Source: Tubiluchus corallicola
Taxonomy: Eukaryota > Priapulida > Priapulimorpha > Priapulimorphida > Tubiluchidae
Reading direction: 5' to 3'
Assembly (NCBI GenBank): GCA_030141605.1
Contig: JAQGDQ010000208.1
Coordinates: forward strand, 1-64,000
Length of the DNA stretch: 64,000 nt
Made by a program: the position numbers and the translations under genes. This document shows, piece after piece, positions 1 to 14,200 of this stretch; the stretch's first letter is position 1, and every line of letters starts with the position of its first letter. Under the pieces are notes generated by a model. It was not told the origin of the DNA. It worked only from the letters and a program-made list of their open reading frames with translations, and did not search any database.

Positions 1-954
1 ACCGGTGCATTCTATATACATTACTCGTCGTTTTTATTTAATTTCAGGTGAATACATAATTAGTTATTTTTGTGTATTGTAGGCTTTGTCTATAAAACTG
101 GTTGCTGTTTGTATACTTTATCACACTGAAGGTGACTGTTAGGCTGTGCAGTCGAAACGTTTGTCATGATTTTAGTATTTTATGTGTTAAAGCTTTTTAT
201 AAAAGTTGTTTCTGCAATAACACGATTACAGTATTTACATACGCATTACTGAATAAATTATTGCAAAACTGATCACGCTCTTTCACTGTATTCACTTTTC
301 ATTGCCCTATCATGTTTCAATTTTGAATATAACACTAGAAAATCATTTCATTACTACCGACTTTTCCCAAACAGGCAGTTTCATGCTAGTCATTATTAAC
401 AATTTAAGCCGCAAATTTAAGCCTTTTTATGCGACTGTTCCATGGTGAGAACATTGCGCCTTTGGTAGAGTCTCAATATAATTATAATGCACTTCTAATT
501 ATACTAATTATAGTAAATTCATATCAATACAACCGTATTGATGTAGTGTCCAGGATTAAGCTTGCATGATTATACAGTTTGATCGTGGCTTTTGCAGAAG
601 CTAATTATCAGTGAGATTACAATATGGCCTTTGGGAAAGAACTCTCACAAACCCTACCAGGTAAAAAAAGAACGCGAGTTAGCGTAAAGGTGTATGCAGC
701 GGAGCAGCTATTAATACCTTTGCGCCTTGCGCCTTTATTGGAGACGGAGCAATAATATTTACGTAAGTAGAAGGCCATTATAGCAACATTACTGATCTAG
801 ATTTGCTAGGTAGAATTTCTTCAGAATTTAGTTGCTTATTAATGTTAACCTCGAATTATTTACTCAGTTTGCTAATGGCACTGCTGCTGCACGGAATAAC
901 CCTAAGTCTACGTTCAATCATGTCCCATTTCCTACTAAAACAATAAAGCTTAAT

Positions 955-956
<2 letters not shown>

Positions 957-1018
<62 letters not shown>
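957..1018. repeat. Compound (CA)n(TA)n microsatellite
   Basis: About eleven CA units run directly into about seventeen TA units. Nothing nearby suggests a coding role; the 82-codon open frame across it is low-complexity. Confidence 0.9.
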
Positions 1019-1020
<2 letters not shown>

Positions 1021-1074
1021 ATGCTCGTCAACATCATTTACGTAACGACCACAACACGATGTTGCCGATCATGG

Positions 1075-1260
1075 AGATAATAATAAAGACGATTATGATA
1101 AAGAAGACGACAACAATGATGAAGCTAACGGCAAGGTGACAATGCCGACGACAATGATGATGATTATTACAATAATAACCAGAATGACAGCAATCATGAC
1201 AATGGGCCTGATGATGATGATGTCTCTAGCAAAGACGATAACCACAGTAACGATAGTGGC
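1075..1260. repeat. Degenerate trinucleotide repeat (GAT/GAC/AAT)
   Basis: A roughly 185-base stretch is dominated by GAT, GAC, AAT and AAC triplets with many interruptions. It looks like an old, eroded trinucleotide microsatellite. No long open frame crosses it. Confidence 0.6.
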
Positions 1261-3185
1261 AATTAAAATAAATCAGAAATGGCAATTGAAGTGGCGACGC
1301 AGGTAAAAAAGAAGCCCAGCGTACAGCTGGATGTAAACGTATTAGCAGCTTTTATGCAGGTTGTCATACAGCAGGGACCAGGGGACCATAATGATTGTAG
1401 CATTGCAGTTACAAATTGGCTTCATTTGTAAAAACACGTTAGATCTGCTTTTTTTCTTACAGTTGCTGACGTCATAAATTAACGTGAAAATCACAGTTTT
1501 GAAAAAATTGCCAGCAGATATACGTGTAGACAAAAGCCAAATGAATTAGTAAAGTAACGCTGATAAATACGCATTTGTAGTACCAATTCAAATACTGACA
1601 TAATGTGTTTTACAATGATTTACAATTCACATTAGCTTAATCATAACAAGTTTTTGATGACAAATTTTTATAGTCCTGGCACAGTTTCGTTTTATGATAT
1701 GGAAACAAAATGTTTTTGGCAAAATTAATAACAACTGACCCAATTCACTGGTCCATTCATGCACTACAGAGGTGAATGACGTAATTTGATTGTTTAGCAC
1801 CTAATCACCTGAACAATATGACGTGGCATAACGTGATATACGACATGACATGAGATGACTCAAACAGACATGACACGAGATGGTTTGGCTTGATCATCTG
1901 TGATGTAGTTCTGACCAGGTATAGTAACTAATTCAAATAGTCACCTGCTTCAGACTTGGACATGCTATCTCTTGGATTGCTTTCAAATGTAGCAGGCTGA
2001 ATTACTTGAGATTTGGCTTGTCCACATCCCATCATCTGAAATGACGTTCCAATCAAACACAAAGTATTTGCATTAAACCATAGCTACATTACAAGTCGTA
2101 CAGTACCCTGTGTCGCAAAAAATTAAAATTTCCACCTGCAGTGAAAAATCAACGCACTTAGGATACCATAAGCCAGTATCCAGCTTTCAAAACAAAGCCT
2201 AGTCAACGCAGCGTTCATGCTAAGTTCCTAAAATAAGTCACTGAACTGGCAGAGGTGGCTAGCTGTCTCCACGAGCCTGAAAATCGGCTTCTGCGAGATA
2301 AACAACTGCAATCTACTAATATGGTGAGTGAAACCATCCAGAGCGAGCACCGAGGTAGTCAACCATTTGCTCACAGACTAGCTTTGGCATTGCCTAACTT
2401 TGGTCCCGAAGTACAAATAATGATCACTCAACTATTCACCTGTCTCAAAGTAAAACAATCTATATAATAACATGTATGCTGTCCTGCCATCACGCCGATC
2501 CATTTGGTGGCAGTTTCTCAATTCAGTAATTGATGTGCTAATGATTTTTTTTGAAGTTGATTATTTCATTATTTCGTTCGTTGATATAACGTTGTAAGTC
2601 TATTAACCTTCGCTAAGGATATAATTTCCTGTTTTTGTATAAATTTTACAGTATATAGCATTAAATTAAGAGGACATTAGCTAATAATGTTTTCCGTTCC
2701 TACTTACTTATGGCGTCACACATACATGGTATAGTTCGCACTACCACTACCGCGCTACACATCACATTCACATTTTTAAAAACACTGAACTGACGTTAAA
2801 ACTCAATTTAAAATTTGTTCAATCAATTTTGTGCTTTTCGCTAATTTCACCAGGCTTATTAAAACACTGGAGCTGACGTTGAAACTCACTTTAAATTTCG
2901 TTCAAGTATTTTCGCTCTTTTCCGCTAACTAGGCCTCTGAGAATTATTTACTTTGTAGAAAGCGAGTAGTTGGCGTAATATAGCGAAAGCCGGCATAATT
3001 TAGATGAAATGATGTACTGAAATATTGAGGTTAAAAAGCGAACCGTCGTACAAAGAAAAGAGAAATGGAAGTAACAAAGGAACGGGAAAAGAAGTATAGA
3101 AAAAGAAACAAGTGACAGAAGCAGAAGAGAGAGAAAAATTGGAGTGTAGAGAAATAAGGAGAAAGAGTGAGAGATGGAGAGAAAG

Positions 3186-3217
<32 letters not shown>

Positions 3218-3248
3218 ATATAATAATATATAAATATAAATATAATAA

Positions 3249-3320
<72 letters not shown>
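3186..3320. repeat. (TA)n, A/T-rich, (TA)n(GA)n compound microsatellite
   Basis: An alternating AT tract at 3186-3212 is followed by an A/T-rich spacer, a second TA tract near 3249-3273 and then about 48 bases of GA. The flanks on both sides (3060-3420) are purine-rich on the plus strand, so the simple repeat sits in a longer strand-asymmetric block. Confidence 0.9.
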
Positions 3321-3323
<3 letters not shown>

Positions 3324-5989
3324 GAGAGAGAAATATAGAGTCTAAGAAAGAATAAGAAATATATGGGTAAAAAATGTAGAAGAAGAAAAGAGAACAGAAC
3401 AGAGAAGAAAACTAATACTTACCTGCGTAAACCAGGTTTTATTCTATACACTTGTAAAACTTTACTCTTTCCATGACGCTGAGGTAATTATATACTTCCA
3501 CCACTTGTTATTAGCAAACCAGGGAAGTAATTGATTCTTGTAAACAGAATGACTGTGAAAGATGATTACCGCTGAGATGCTGACATTACCTGCTCGCGGA
3601 AGATATGTGAGTTTGAGTGATCAATATGTTGGAGTTGTACGTCATTTGATACAGGTAGAGAAGGATATCAGCAATGCACATGTGCAGGACACGAAAAGTG
3701 ATTGACTGCCAGGTTTTCATTAAATGAGATTAGTACGTGAGCTTCTGACTTGTGTATAACTGTTCGCAATAATGGCACGAACATGATGTCGCCACTGTTC
3801 TGGGTTGAGAACTTCTGTCAATGAGATTGTCTTTTGTCTTTCTTATTTTTTAGACTGTTGAAACCCAAACGTCTTTGCAGATGAGCAAATACATAATTTG
3901 CGACATGCCAATTTTTGTATGAAGTTAGGAAATTACGGTTTTATCTCATTTGTTTAAATAGAAAAGTTATTCATCTCGTGCTATATGAATACTAGTGCAA
4001 TAAGGAACAGTCAAAAGATGTTCAGAATACAATGACTTATTTTCCTTCACGCAAAGCAAAAAGGACATTTAAAAACAAAAGCGGTCCTTTTTATTTGTAA
4101 TAGAGGTATTAAGGATTGCCTTGCTTCTGTTAGTGGGGGTGTCTCTATTCTAGTTTTGAGATACCCCAGGACGCACTTTGGGCCTTGAATGGTACGCCCC
4201 CGGTAATATTAAAACTGGGTTTGAATAATGAATACTGGAGTATATAATGAATGAGGGTTTATCTAAATCGGCACAACGGTGAGGTAACGAAGCGCAAATT
4301 TATACTAGGTATTATTATTGCGATGCTTCGCATTCCAGACTAGTTGTTATAAGTCTTTAATTGAACTTCAATTCGCAGGTACAAACATATTTCAAGTAGC
4401 ATGTATGATTAAGTAAATATAACTGTTTACAGATATTTATACACAAAATACACGTTAAAAATTAAAAAAGCTATCATTACAAAACAACACAACACAACAT
4501 GTTTGTCAACAATAGCTTTTACCACGTTTATACACGGTAATTTGTACGTAATTTATTGAATCATTATGACAAGTGATGACATTGACAGTTATTTATCCCG
4601 AGAGATGGCTGACAAATCTGCTTTATTTACTTAATGACAGCTCCGAATCACAGTAATGACTCGAGCTATACGGAATAGCAGTTTTAAATCATAGTGTGAC
4701 GGCGGCATCGGAAATTGCTTGGGTGAACTTTTTTATTTAATAGCTAGTAGGATGTTGCAGGTGGGAGAGCAGAGCGTGTTCACAAATTCACTCTTAAAAT
4801 CAGCATCAGAGGTGGTTGTTAATTGTTTTCTTCTGCGGTTCCAGCTTTGCTGTAAAAAGAGACGCTAGATATGTGAGTTATACTTTATTTTGCATATGAT
4901 ATTGCAAACACAAACATAATAATTTTATGATGATGAAAAATGACAAATCAAAAGCATTAAGCCATTAGTAAAAACTAAAATTCGTACCCAAAACCAAATC
5001 AAATTGCAAAAAGCCATAATGCCATGATACTAGTCGACTGCATGCAAAAAGTACTGGCAGAACAAATATAATTTGTAACATAGCTAGGATCAGCCTCCCG
5101 ACGTACAAACAGACCGATAACTGACAACAAACCTCAAAATAAGCGACTCAAACAGGTTAGAAATAAGTTTGTGCGACTAAGAAAAACATGTTTTTGTTTG
5201 ATTTCCAATTTTGATTTCACAGTCAAGTTTTTTGCTGTGATAACTGTAGTAATTGCCAGTGTAATCTACTTGCGCTTTCAATAATCACATTATCGTACTG
5301 TTAGCCTAATGTAGTGTAAGAGTCTCTGGTCCTATTAACAAACCCAGGTTGTGTAGTTGTGCTCTGGAATGGCTACGATACTCACGGCTTCTTTCAAACG
5401 CGTGAAACCCATACAGGTGTGAAGTAGCATGATGACATACTTTTCAGCTATTTTTCAAATAGCTTGAGATGTGCAACCTGGCAGTTAGCCTGCCATTGTT
5501 GAATTGATATTAAGCATGATGGCCTATCGCTCCGCTTTCATTGTGACGGAAGCACGCTCAAGGAAAATCGGAACATCTACAAGTACCACAGCTACGTAGA
5601 TTCTACGTATATGTAGTAGACTCAAAATAGTCTCATTTTGACGGTTGAAGCTATAGTACAGGCATTTTAAGAGAAATGGGGTATAGTATATATTTCATTT
5701 ATTTATTATTAATTAGTTAATTTTAACTACTTACATAATTAATTTTGGTGCAAAGTACCGTGTTTGGTTGCTAATAACATCGAGATCGAGTTGCTCTTGG
5801 ACAGTTTCTTCGTGCTTGTTTTTGGCTCAGGTTTGGCTCCATATAAAGGAAATATCATTTTGACATGTGATTGTTGTGGTAAATATGGAGAATAAGCAAA
5901 TCTGTATCATCATCAATAAGCACTGCGCTTGTTGCGGTTGCAGACTCTACAGCTTTTGCACTATAAGAAGATTAGCTTCCAGTGAGGCA

Positions 5990-6514
<525 letters not shown>

Positions 6515-6593
6515 GTGAGGCATACCATACTCAACAATCTTTTCCATGCAAGTGCATACCAAGCATTTTGATTCACGCATTAAAATTTGTTGT

Positions 6594-7260
6594 TTATTTT
6601 TTCACAAGAATCACATTTTTATTTACTCTTGTAGGCATGTTTTCATCCACAGACACTGTTATTTCACTCCTGCCGCCTCTACGATTCGGGTGTGTCTTTG
6701 GTTGGTATTCCATGATAACCATCAAATACAACAATTGCGTCTCCATATTTTCGTGTGACATAGTCTGTGTAAAGCTAGTAGATGTATTTGTATGTTGATC
6801 TACGTGTCCAAGCGAAGTACTGATCAAGTGCTCCACCGAACATGCCTTGTAATTACGAAAGATCAGGTTTCAGGATGTCCTAGATGGTGTCTGCTGGTTT
6901 ATGTGGCTGTCGAAGCAAATAAAAATCATCAAACACTGCTGGTGGGTGACTACACAGCTCATACTTAAGCACTGGTGTCACGTCCTTTGAAGCCTTTTGC
7001 TACAATTGTGAGTCACTGGAGCAGTAGCTGAGGCTCCATATGTACTTGCATGATTCTCCATCAATCTCGACTGAAGATTTTGCTGGTCACTGCCTAATCT
7101 TTCTTCTGAAATATGTACTACGAAGCTATCTGTCCAGCCAGGCTTGTCAAAATGGTGTTTCAGATTTTCTTCGTCTTGTTATAATTCACGAGGGATGTGC
7201 GTGGACTCCAATTCAAATATTGGGCAAACTTGGGTCCAAGCAGTGGGGGTTGTTGTCTTG
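6594..7260 (-). pseudogene. Relic of a repeat-borne uncharacterised ORF with VVFDGY motif
   Basis: Read on the minus strand, broken frames contain G-G-A-L-D-Q-Y-F-A-W near 6800-6835 and then A-I-V-V-F-D-G-Y-H-G-I-P-T-K-D-T near 6690-6740, followed by stops. I recall this order of motifs (LDGG...W, then VVFDGY...PSTKD) from a large family of uncharacterised proteins found in many copies in invertebrate genomes; its function is unknown to me. Several stops and frame changes break the copy. The upstream part, to about 7260, may encode the family's N-terminal region but is less clear. A hAT-type MITE ends about 80 bases away. Confidence 0.4.
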
Positions 7261-8867
7261 GAGATACCTCAAAACAGTTTTTATTGAAAAGTTTGTCACA
7301 TATTTATTAAATTAAAAAGTTCAATTACACTGATCCAGACCCACGAAAAATTAGTGGGCTCTTCCTTGCGTCATTTCTTACCACTACAAGAAGGTTTGCA
7401 GCTATAATATAATTAACAGGCAAACTAAGAAACAAATATTATTAACTGCATTAACTTATTTACATACCTTATTAATTTTGGTAGAAATTGCAGTTTTCGG
7501 TCGATGTGGATGATGTTGAATCTTTCCCAGACAAGGACGTGTTTGCAAACCTATGTTTTATATAGGCGGCAATGGCGAATCATGACGTCATCAAATTTTC
7601 CATTCTTCAATACTTTGCACCACTCTAATGTAATTCGTAAGTTCATGTTTGCATTCAGCATTCTGAAATATTTCTTTTGTGTTATTTTCGTATGTATCCA
7701 ATTAATTTTGAGTGTGCCCTATTTCCAGGCCCGAAAAACCTAAAAGTACTGTCCTGGCAACCACGTCCATTCATAGGAAAAAACTACCGTCAAATTCGTA
7801 TTCGTATTTAGGTATTCACGAAATACCTAAAACTTTCAGGTTTATATAGCCTATCCGAATGTAGGAAACTTTGGTATACAAGTAATTTGGTACAGGTAAC
7901 TTTGGTGCAGGTAGATTTTTTACTATCATCTTAACGTACAAAGAATTTTTAGTACTAAGAAAATGTGGTACGAGGAAAATATGGCACGAAGATTGTTTAG
8001 TACTAAGATATATTGGTACATTGAAGTTTTGGTACTAGGAAAGTTTGGTACAGGAAAATTTGGTACGTAGCGAAAAAGAGAGCGTTTCTATACCTCAGTA
8101 CAAAATAATTGTTTCAACTAGAAAATAAAGCAATTCATTCAGTATGATGTTTGAGAATTCTTTCATACGTCTTATAGGTAAAAAATTTAACAGCAACATT
8201 TCTGAGAAGTTTTTACCTAAAAGTACAAGCTAGCATCGACTCACTTTCTTTTTTTCAAATACATGTAGGAATTTCTACAAAAAGTCCAACAATGAAAAAG
8301 ATAAAACACAAAAGCGAGAGTACTGCCTCAATGATCTCTTTTTTTAGATTTTATATTTGGCACACTATTTTTCAGCACAGAATACGAAAATCGTGATCCA
8401 TCACAGAAAAAAACAAGAAAAGAAAACACAAAATATCGCTTAAAACAAACACAATCGCCGAGTAATCTCGTTTTTTCATTTCTTCATTTTGGGATTTTTA
8501 ATTGTTCGTTTCAATTTTTGTGATTAAAAATCATGATCGCCGTCCAATCCCATGTCAGTAGCGCCCTCTGTTAAGCTGAAATACAGTTAATCTGTTCGTT
8601 TTGCTGATAATGCTGACAAGTTTGTACAAGTACTCGATGGCTAAAATCAATTTCCGAAGGTCGTGGAGTAATCATGCGCACATGGCCTGGTATAGGGCCA
8701 GAAAGATATTCGTATTCATTTGAAGAATTTATGCGCACGCATAGTAAAAATAGTGCTGAGTCATTGCTCTAGCGCTTATCTAGTCAATCGCGTGCATAGT
8801 TTCATTTTCACCACTTCGTGATATATTTAGCACCCTATTCATACAACTGCATTTACTGTCAGTAGTA
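7261..8867. other. Intergenic region upstream of FMN reductase
   Basis: No exon is recognised. The region holds a degenerate short tandem repeat (7865-8070). The 5' untranslated region and promoter of the FMN reductase gene must lie in the last few hundred bases, but I see no distinctive core promoter element. Confidence 0.5.
7865..8070. repeat. Degenerate short tandem repeat around TTTGGTAC
   Basis: The words TTTGGTAC, TTTGGTGC, TATTGGTAC and AGTACTAAG recur roughly every 13 to 20 bases, separated by short A-rich spacers. It looks like an eroded minisatellite or the subterminal repeat block of an element. I did not find a matching inverted block nearby. Confidence 0.6.
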
Positions 8868-11273
8868 ATGGCTTCCCAAAAGCTAAGAGTGATATTATTT
8901 CTCGGTACGGTGAGAGAAGGAAGGTTGGGCATTAGAGTGGCAAAATTTATGCAGATGGAGATGGAGAAGGCTGGGTGGGATGTTACTTTATTTGGTAAGT
9001 AACTAGTTGCCCATATTTATATAATGATAACTTTATTACGTTACTGTCTGTGAAAACTGTCAAATTCGGTAGAATAATTATTTAAAAACCTATTTCTCCG
9101 AACACTCAGTTGCTAACTTTTTTATTAATTTGTTAGCACACATACAAGTATAATAACTTTACATAGTAGAGTGGCTGATTCACTACGAACAATTTCTGTA
9201 ACATACGATCATTATAAGATCGTCGTAAATTCTTTTTATGAATCCTTCCTCGCCTCGGGCGACGTCCCACATTCTGTTACTTGCGTGTTCAGTTTTTTAA
9301 ATACAGGTTCGAAAGATCGTTAGTGAATCCGTCTCTCCTTTTCTATTCTGAGGTTCGATTGTGCAAATGCAGCGCACCCTTTACTTCTACTAAACCTCAT
9401 TTACGTACGTGATTTGGGAGTATTAATATTAGATACCCTGAAGTGGAACATAATTTCTCAGGCCAATATATGCACTGGAATGATAAAAGTACAAAAATGC
9501 TGCATTTTATCATATAGAGCGAAAGTTATTGTACTTTTGTACAATAATAAGTACAAACCCTGTGATGTACTTTTGTACAATAACAACCTCAGATTTTTCT
9601 TTGTCGTCTTCCCTACAATAAATACAACACAATGTAGTTAGGTTTAACTTTGGTCACCTCAATATGTGAGTTTAATAAAATGCTTTAGAAATACTCCTTA
9701 TTAGTATGGCTTCTGATAGTCAACTAAGGTCTGTGTCGTCTTAAGTGTAATAACACCGTGATCTTATTAAGTGTTACAAAATCATAACTGATAATTCTAT
9801 TTACATAATGACAAATTCTTTTCTAAAGGACAACGTGATTTATGTGGATGCAATTCTAAATTATTTGTACAGTACTGTCGCTACCTTACACACTGATATT
9901 AGAGCCCACTTCTCTCTTTATGTTGTGTGTCCCCAACTTCACTAGGTTATTAATAGTGAAACCATTGAAGCATCAAATCTGTCTTTGTTTTGTATATTGT
10001 TGAAGACAGACTTGAAAGATCATTTTATGGCCTCTAATTTTGAATCTTCGCAAGCAAGCAAGCTATAACATAATGTTCTTTCCAGATCCGGAAGCATTGC
10101 AGTTCCCGCTGCTAGTGAAACCTTTACACTTCTACAAAGACGTCTCTCAAGCGCCCAAGCTGTTGAGGGATTGCAATGAGAAGATTAGGGCAGCCGATGC
10201 ATTTTTGATCGTGTCAGCAGAGTACAATCACAGCATTCCTCCGGCACTGTCCAACATGCTGGATCACTTTCCAGGCTCATCTTTCAGCTGGAGACCTGCT
10301 GGCATTGTTTGTTATTCACCAGGTATATAGATTGAGAGCCTACTAGTCTTTATCCTGTCAACACGGAACATCTTTATGGATGTGTCTTGCAGAGACAACC
10401 TGTCCAGTGTGCTCACTCTCATGCATTATGTAATTATAGTCTGCTGGAATTCGTGCAAGTACAGTTTGAACAGTTATAAAAAATGGCTTGTTGTTATTAA
10501 GATTATTTATATTTTTGCTAAGTGTGACAAAGTGTTCACTGCATGTGCTTGCAAGTGACCATAGGCTGATTGTGGGGTTCAGTATTCACTCTAGATACTT
10601 TCACTCAGTACCTACTGTTTATTTTGTAGGGATAAAAATTTGTGTAAGACACCTCTGTTAGTTTGCTGTTTCATCTTTAGGACTAGCCTTGATAGTGAGC
10701 TAGATTCCAGTGTTGCCATAATCATCTACTCTCTGCTAGACTGACTGCTGAGCGCCAGATTCCTGTTTCTCATGTGCTGAACTACACGTATGTCCACATA
10801 AAAAACATCCTGTTGCCACAAGTTACTTTTTCTTTCTGACCCTTGTAGATAAAAATAATGATGAAATTTTGCAGTCAGCTAACATGCTTGACGTAATACA
10901 AATTGACGTATTTGATTGAAAGATGATGGTTGATAATTGAATTTTATTTCTAGCACCTCTTATAAATAAAATGCCTCATTTACATTTCGTCTGATTGTCC
11001 TCTATTTACTAATTTTGTTTCACTTAGTTAGTTTAATTTACAGGCATTTATGGAGGTATGCGAGCGGCTATGCAACTACGAGCCTTTCTGGGTGAACTGG
11101 GTATGGTAACCGTCTCTAATCTCTTTGGGATCCCCAAAGTACACGAGAGCATAGACGAAAATGGGACACCTCTCAATAGTCATATGACCTCTGGAGCAGC
11201 AAAGCTCATCCAGCAACTTGAGTGGTTCACGGAAGCCACAAAGAACCATAAGGACAAAGTTGGAACACCGTAG
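8868..11273 (+). CDS. NAD(P)H-dependent FMN reductase (flavodoxin-like)
   Basis: Three exons join in frame: 8868-8994, 10086-10322 and 11044-11273 (198 codons, 197 residues). All introns are GT-AG. The protein has the flavodoxin-like fold signature of the NADPH-dependent FMN reductase family (LOT6/YieF-type): G-T-V-R-E-G at residues 13-18 as the FMN phosphate loop, S-A-E-Y-N-H at 86-91 followed by S-I-P-P-A-L, and S-P-G-I-Y-G-G at 120-126. Members reduce flavins, quinones or other electron acceptors in the cytosol using NAD(P)H. The length matches the family's usual 180-200 residues, and the start is the first ATG before the phosphate loop, with purines upstream. I see no signal peptide or membrane segment. 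The physiological substrate cannot be read from sequence. Confidence 0.9.
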
Positions 11274-14200
11274 TTGAACTTTTTGGGTCAGGGTGTCTGG
11301 TCCTGTTACCATTCACTGAAGGAATTTGTGTGATGTGAAATTGTTACCCATCCACCATTTTTGTCGATTTTTGTAATTACTTTGAACGATTATAATTCAA
11401 CTTCATTCTTTTTCAATTTTTTTAATTACTTTAGTTAGCACATTAGGCAAAAATATCTACTAATTGCATATGAACTTCAGAAAACATCTCACCCAACGGC
11501 ATAACACATCTTCTCATCCGACAACATGAGAAAACATCTCATTAATAACATGTGAAAATATCTTCTCACATCATATTAAACAACATATGAAAGTATCGCG
11601 TAACAATGCATTATGTGAAAATGTCTTCTCACCAAGCAACTTAAGAAAGTACATCTTCACATGGAAGTTATGAAAAATCTCCTTGCACAAAAACGTATGA
11701 AAACATCTCTTTACGCAACAAGATAAGAAAATGTCTGCCCATTGTATAGGAAAACCTGTCACTACCATTAAAGTTACGACAGGAGGTTGTGAAAACAAAA
11801 TGTGTCAAATGTTAAACATGTTTTAAGCATTAGACTATTAACTTGAACTTAAATTTTCTGTGATAGATATTATTCTGTTATGGTGCAGTAGTGATGTTAA
11901 ACACAGTAGTTACATGTTCGTTTTTATGGTTGATGTTCGTTTATATATTGTGTATTCAAATTTTACGCCAGTAAGTTGACAATAGACTTTAAAACAAAAT
12001 TTTCTAGCATTTTATAAAAGGATTGTCTTTTATATGACATTTATCATCCTTGTGATAGACCCTGTATTAAGTTAGGAGCTGTGTATATTCCAGAGCAAAA
12101 GTATTCAAAGTAACAAAAAGTAAGTATCAGCTATTTTTGAGATAGCTATAGGAAACCAAATGTTGAGCACTCACAGTGGGACCTCAAAGCGAACCACAGT
12201 GGGAAGCAATGCTGATGTGATTAGTAAATTGATGGGTAATCAACTGTTTCATCAGCCATATTGGTCCACTTATTGAGAAAAGGATGCATACAATCCAAAC
12301 ATGCTTCTGTCTTTTCTTAGAGGATTATGCTTGAATTACCTGGATTGCTGTCGTGTTACAACCATCTACATTTTGTAGGCTCTGCTGTTGAGTTTTGCCA
12401 CTGGCTTAAAAGCGTGGAACATGGCTAAAAAGTACATCAATTAAAAAAATTGCTAAATTACAGAAGCTAATTATTGGAAAAGCTACCTATTTTTATGAAA
12501 ATGTTATTGTGATCTCACTTTTACATATATTTCCTAGGCCTCAAATTTTTTTTATTACTCTGTTATTAGAGTATTATCTAGGTCATATACAAAAACATGT
12601 TCCTTGAGTGTAAGTATATGAATTTGTAGATAAGTAGGTCATAGTTATGTCTTGTTCCTGCATGTTTTTATCTTATACTAACCATGTTTCATTTTAGCAA
12701 AGGAGTTTATTTATGTTTGACCTACCTCAAATTAGATAGCCATTCCGAGTAACAATACAAAAGTATATAATCATGATATCATGCAGAAGGTGAAGTTTAT
12801 TCTTGTTGCACCTGTCTTTCATGTACTGTTCAATTTTTGTTCACTAGTTAGCATTTTTTCACTTCTAGGAGTTCTTGCAATACATGTACCAACTCCAAAA
12901 AGAAGTTCGTTGCTGTAAAGCTACTGTATGTAGTAAATACAGACATGTCAGGCAACAAATAAAAGGTATCAAAATGTTGAATGAATTTTACCTATGTTTT
13001 TTTGGATAATTAATAAGAATGATAAAATATTATCAGAAAACAATGAACAACATTGGAAATTAGACTGCTCCCAAAAATAAATACAGAAATAAATGAAAGG
13101 TGTCTGTCCTACTTGATCTACTAAGAGTTTGCAAGAATAATTTCATGCTGAAAAATAAGTTACTATACAAATACATAATTAAACATAATCAGATCAATAC
13201 TATATTTATAAGACAGTTCTTGGGTACTCCAAACAAATGAAATGGTTTTTTTTCATTTGCAATGGCAACACTCTGGCAATGTTTAAATCAGGCGATTAAC
13301 GGGTTACCTGATTACCAACAAAATCGAACTTGCCTCAAATTCTACATTACTTTAATGGTAATTTGCAGACTAATTTTATCTACAATTAGTTAGATCTTAC
13401 ATTAGAACAACCAGCAATGTATGACTAGAATAATTTTTGTACACAGAGATTTGCAAAGAAATGACAGTAAAGTTGGCTATAGGTCTATATATGCATAAAT
13501 TAACTTACTAAATGACATTACAAAAATCCAATTAATAAAACACACTTAGTATAAAAAATATAAATTAGCTATCATTGTAATTAGGCAAATTCATAATGAC
13601 ATATTAGTTTTTCTTCTTGTACATAAGTGAGCTGCTTGTGCCTCTTAATATGTATGGAAAACTCAACTTGTGGTAAATTCATTTGTTACCATAAATGTTT
13701 TTAAACTAATTCAATTTTCCTTATCAGAATAAAAGGAAAAATCATTACCTAGAATCATTTTCCTTACCATAATTAGTGAATTGAAATTACAACATGATAA
13801 TTGCTTATAAGTGCAGCAACAGAATTTGTCAATAAAATACAGTATTATATATTACGACTGCAAGTCGTACTGTAGTGCAATTACACACTTGTATTGTTTC
13901 TTAACTCGCCCCTAGATGGCAGACAAAAAATGCTCAGTCACCATAGCAACGCCAGCTTTAGCAATTCATGAGGTGTGATATTAGAAGCTACAGCAGGACA
14001 ATGGACATATCAGCTGCGTGTCACAAACATGGCAACCGATTGTTTCAGCTAAGTTGTGACCTGCTGCTACATGAAATTTTACACAAGTTTTTACAAATAT
14101 CATTAGCGCACAAAAAGTTTATGTCCAGCATTTGCATAAATAACATATTCCGGCTTGATATTTCATTAGCTATTTGTTCAAGTAGGCAATTAATTTAACC

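Larger units (their letters stand above)
1..5989. other. Intergenic, no gene recognised
   Basis: I see no exon-like open frame with recognisable family motifs on either strand in this stretch. The longest open frames run through microsatellites. Simple repeats at about 957-1018, 1075-1260 and 3186-3320 are listed separately. The first 260 bases contain a short segment ending in an AAACGTTT-like motif of the kind seen near the ends of Penelope-like and other retroelements, but too little remains to assign it. Confidence 0.6.

Noticed and set aside
832-1080. 82-codon open frame
   Set aside because: Half of it is a CA/TA microsatellite and the rest has no motif or splice context.
10645-10790. 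Similarity of this intron segment to 33000-33125 (shared GACACCTCTGTT and GCTAGA-TCCAGT words)
   Set aside because: It may be two copies of a dispersed repeat, but the matched blocks are short and gapped, so I could not define ends or be sure by eye.
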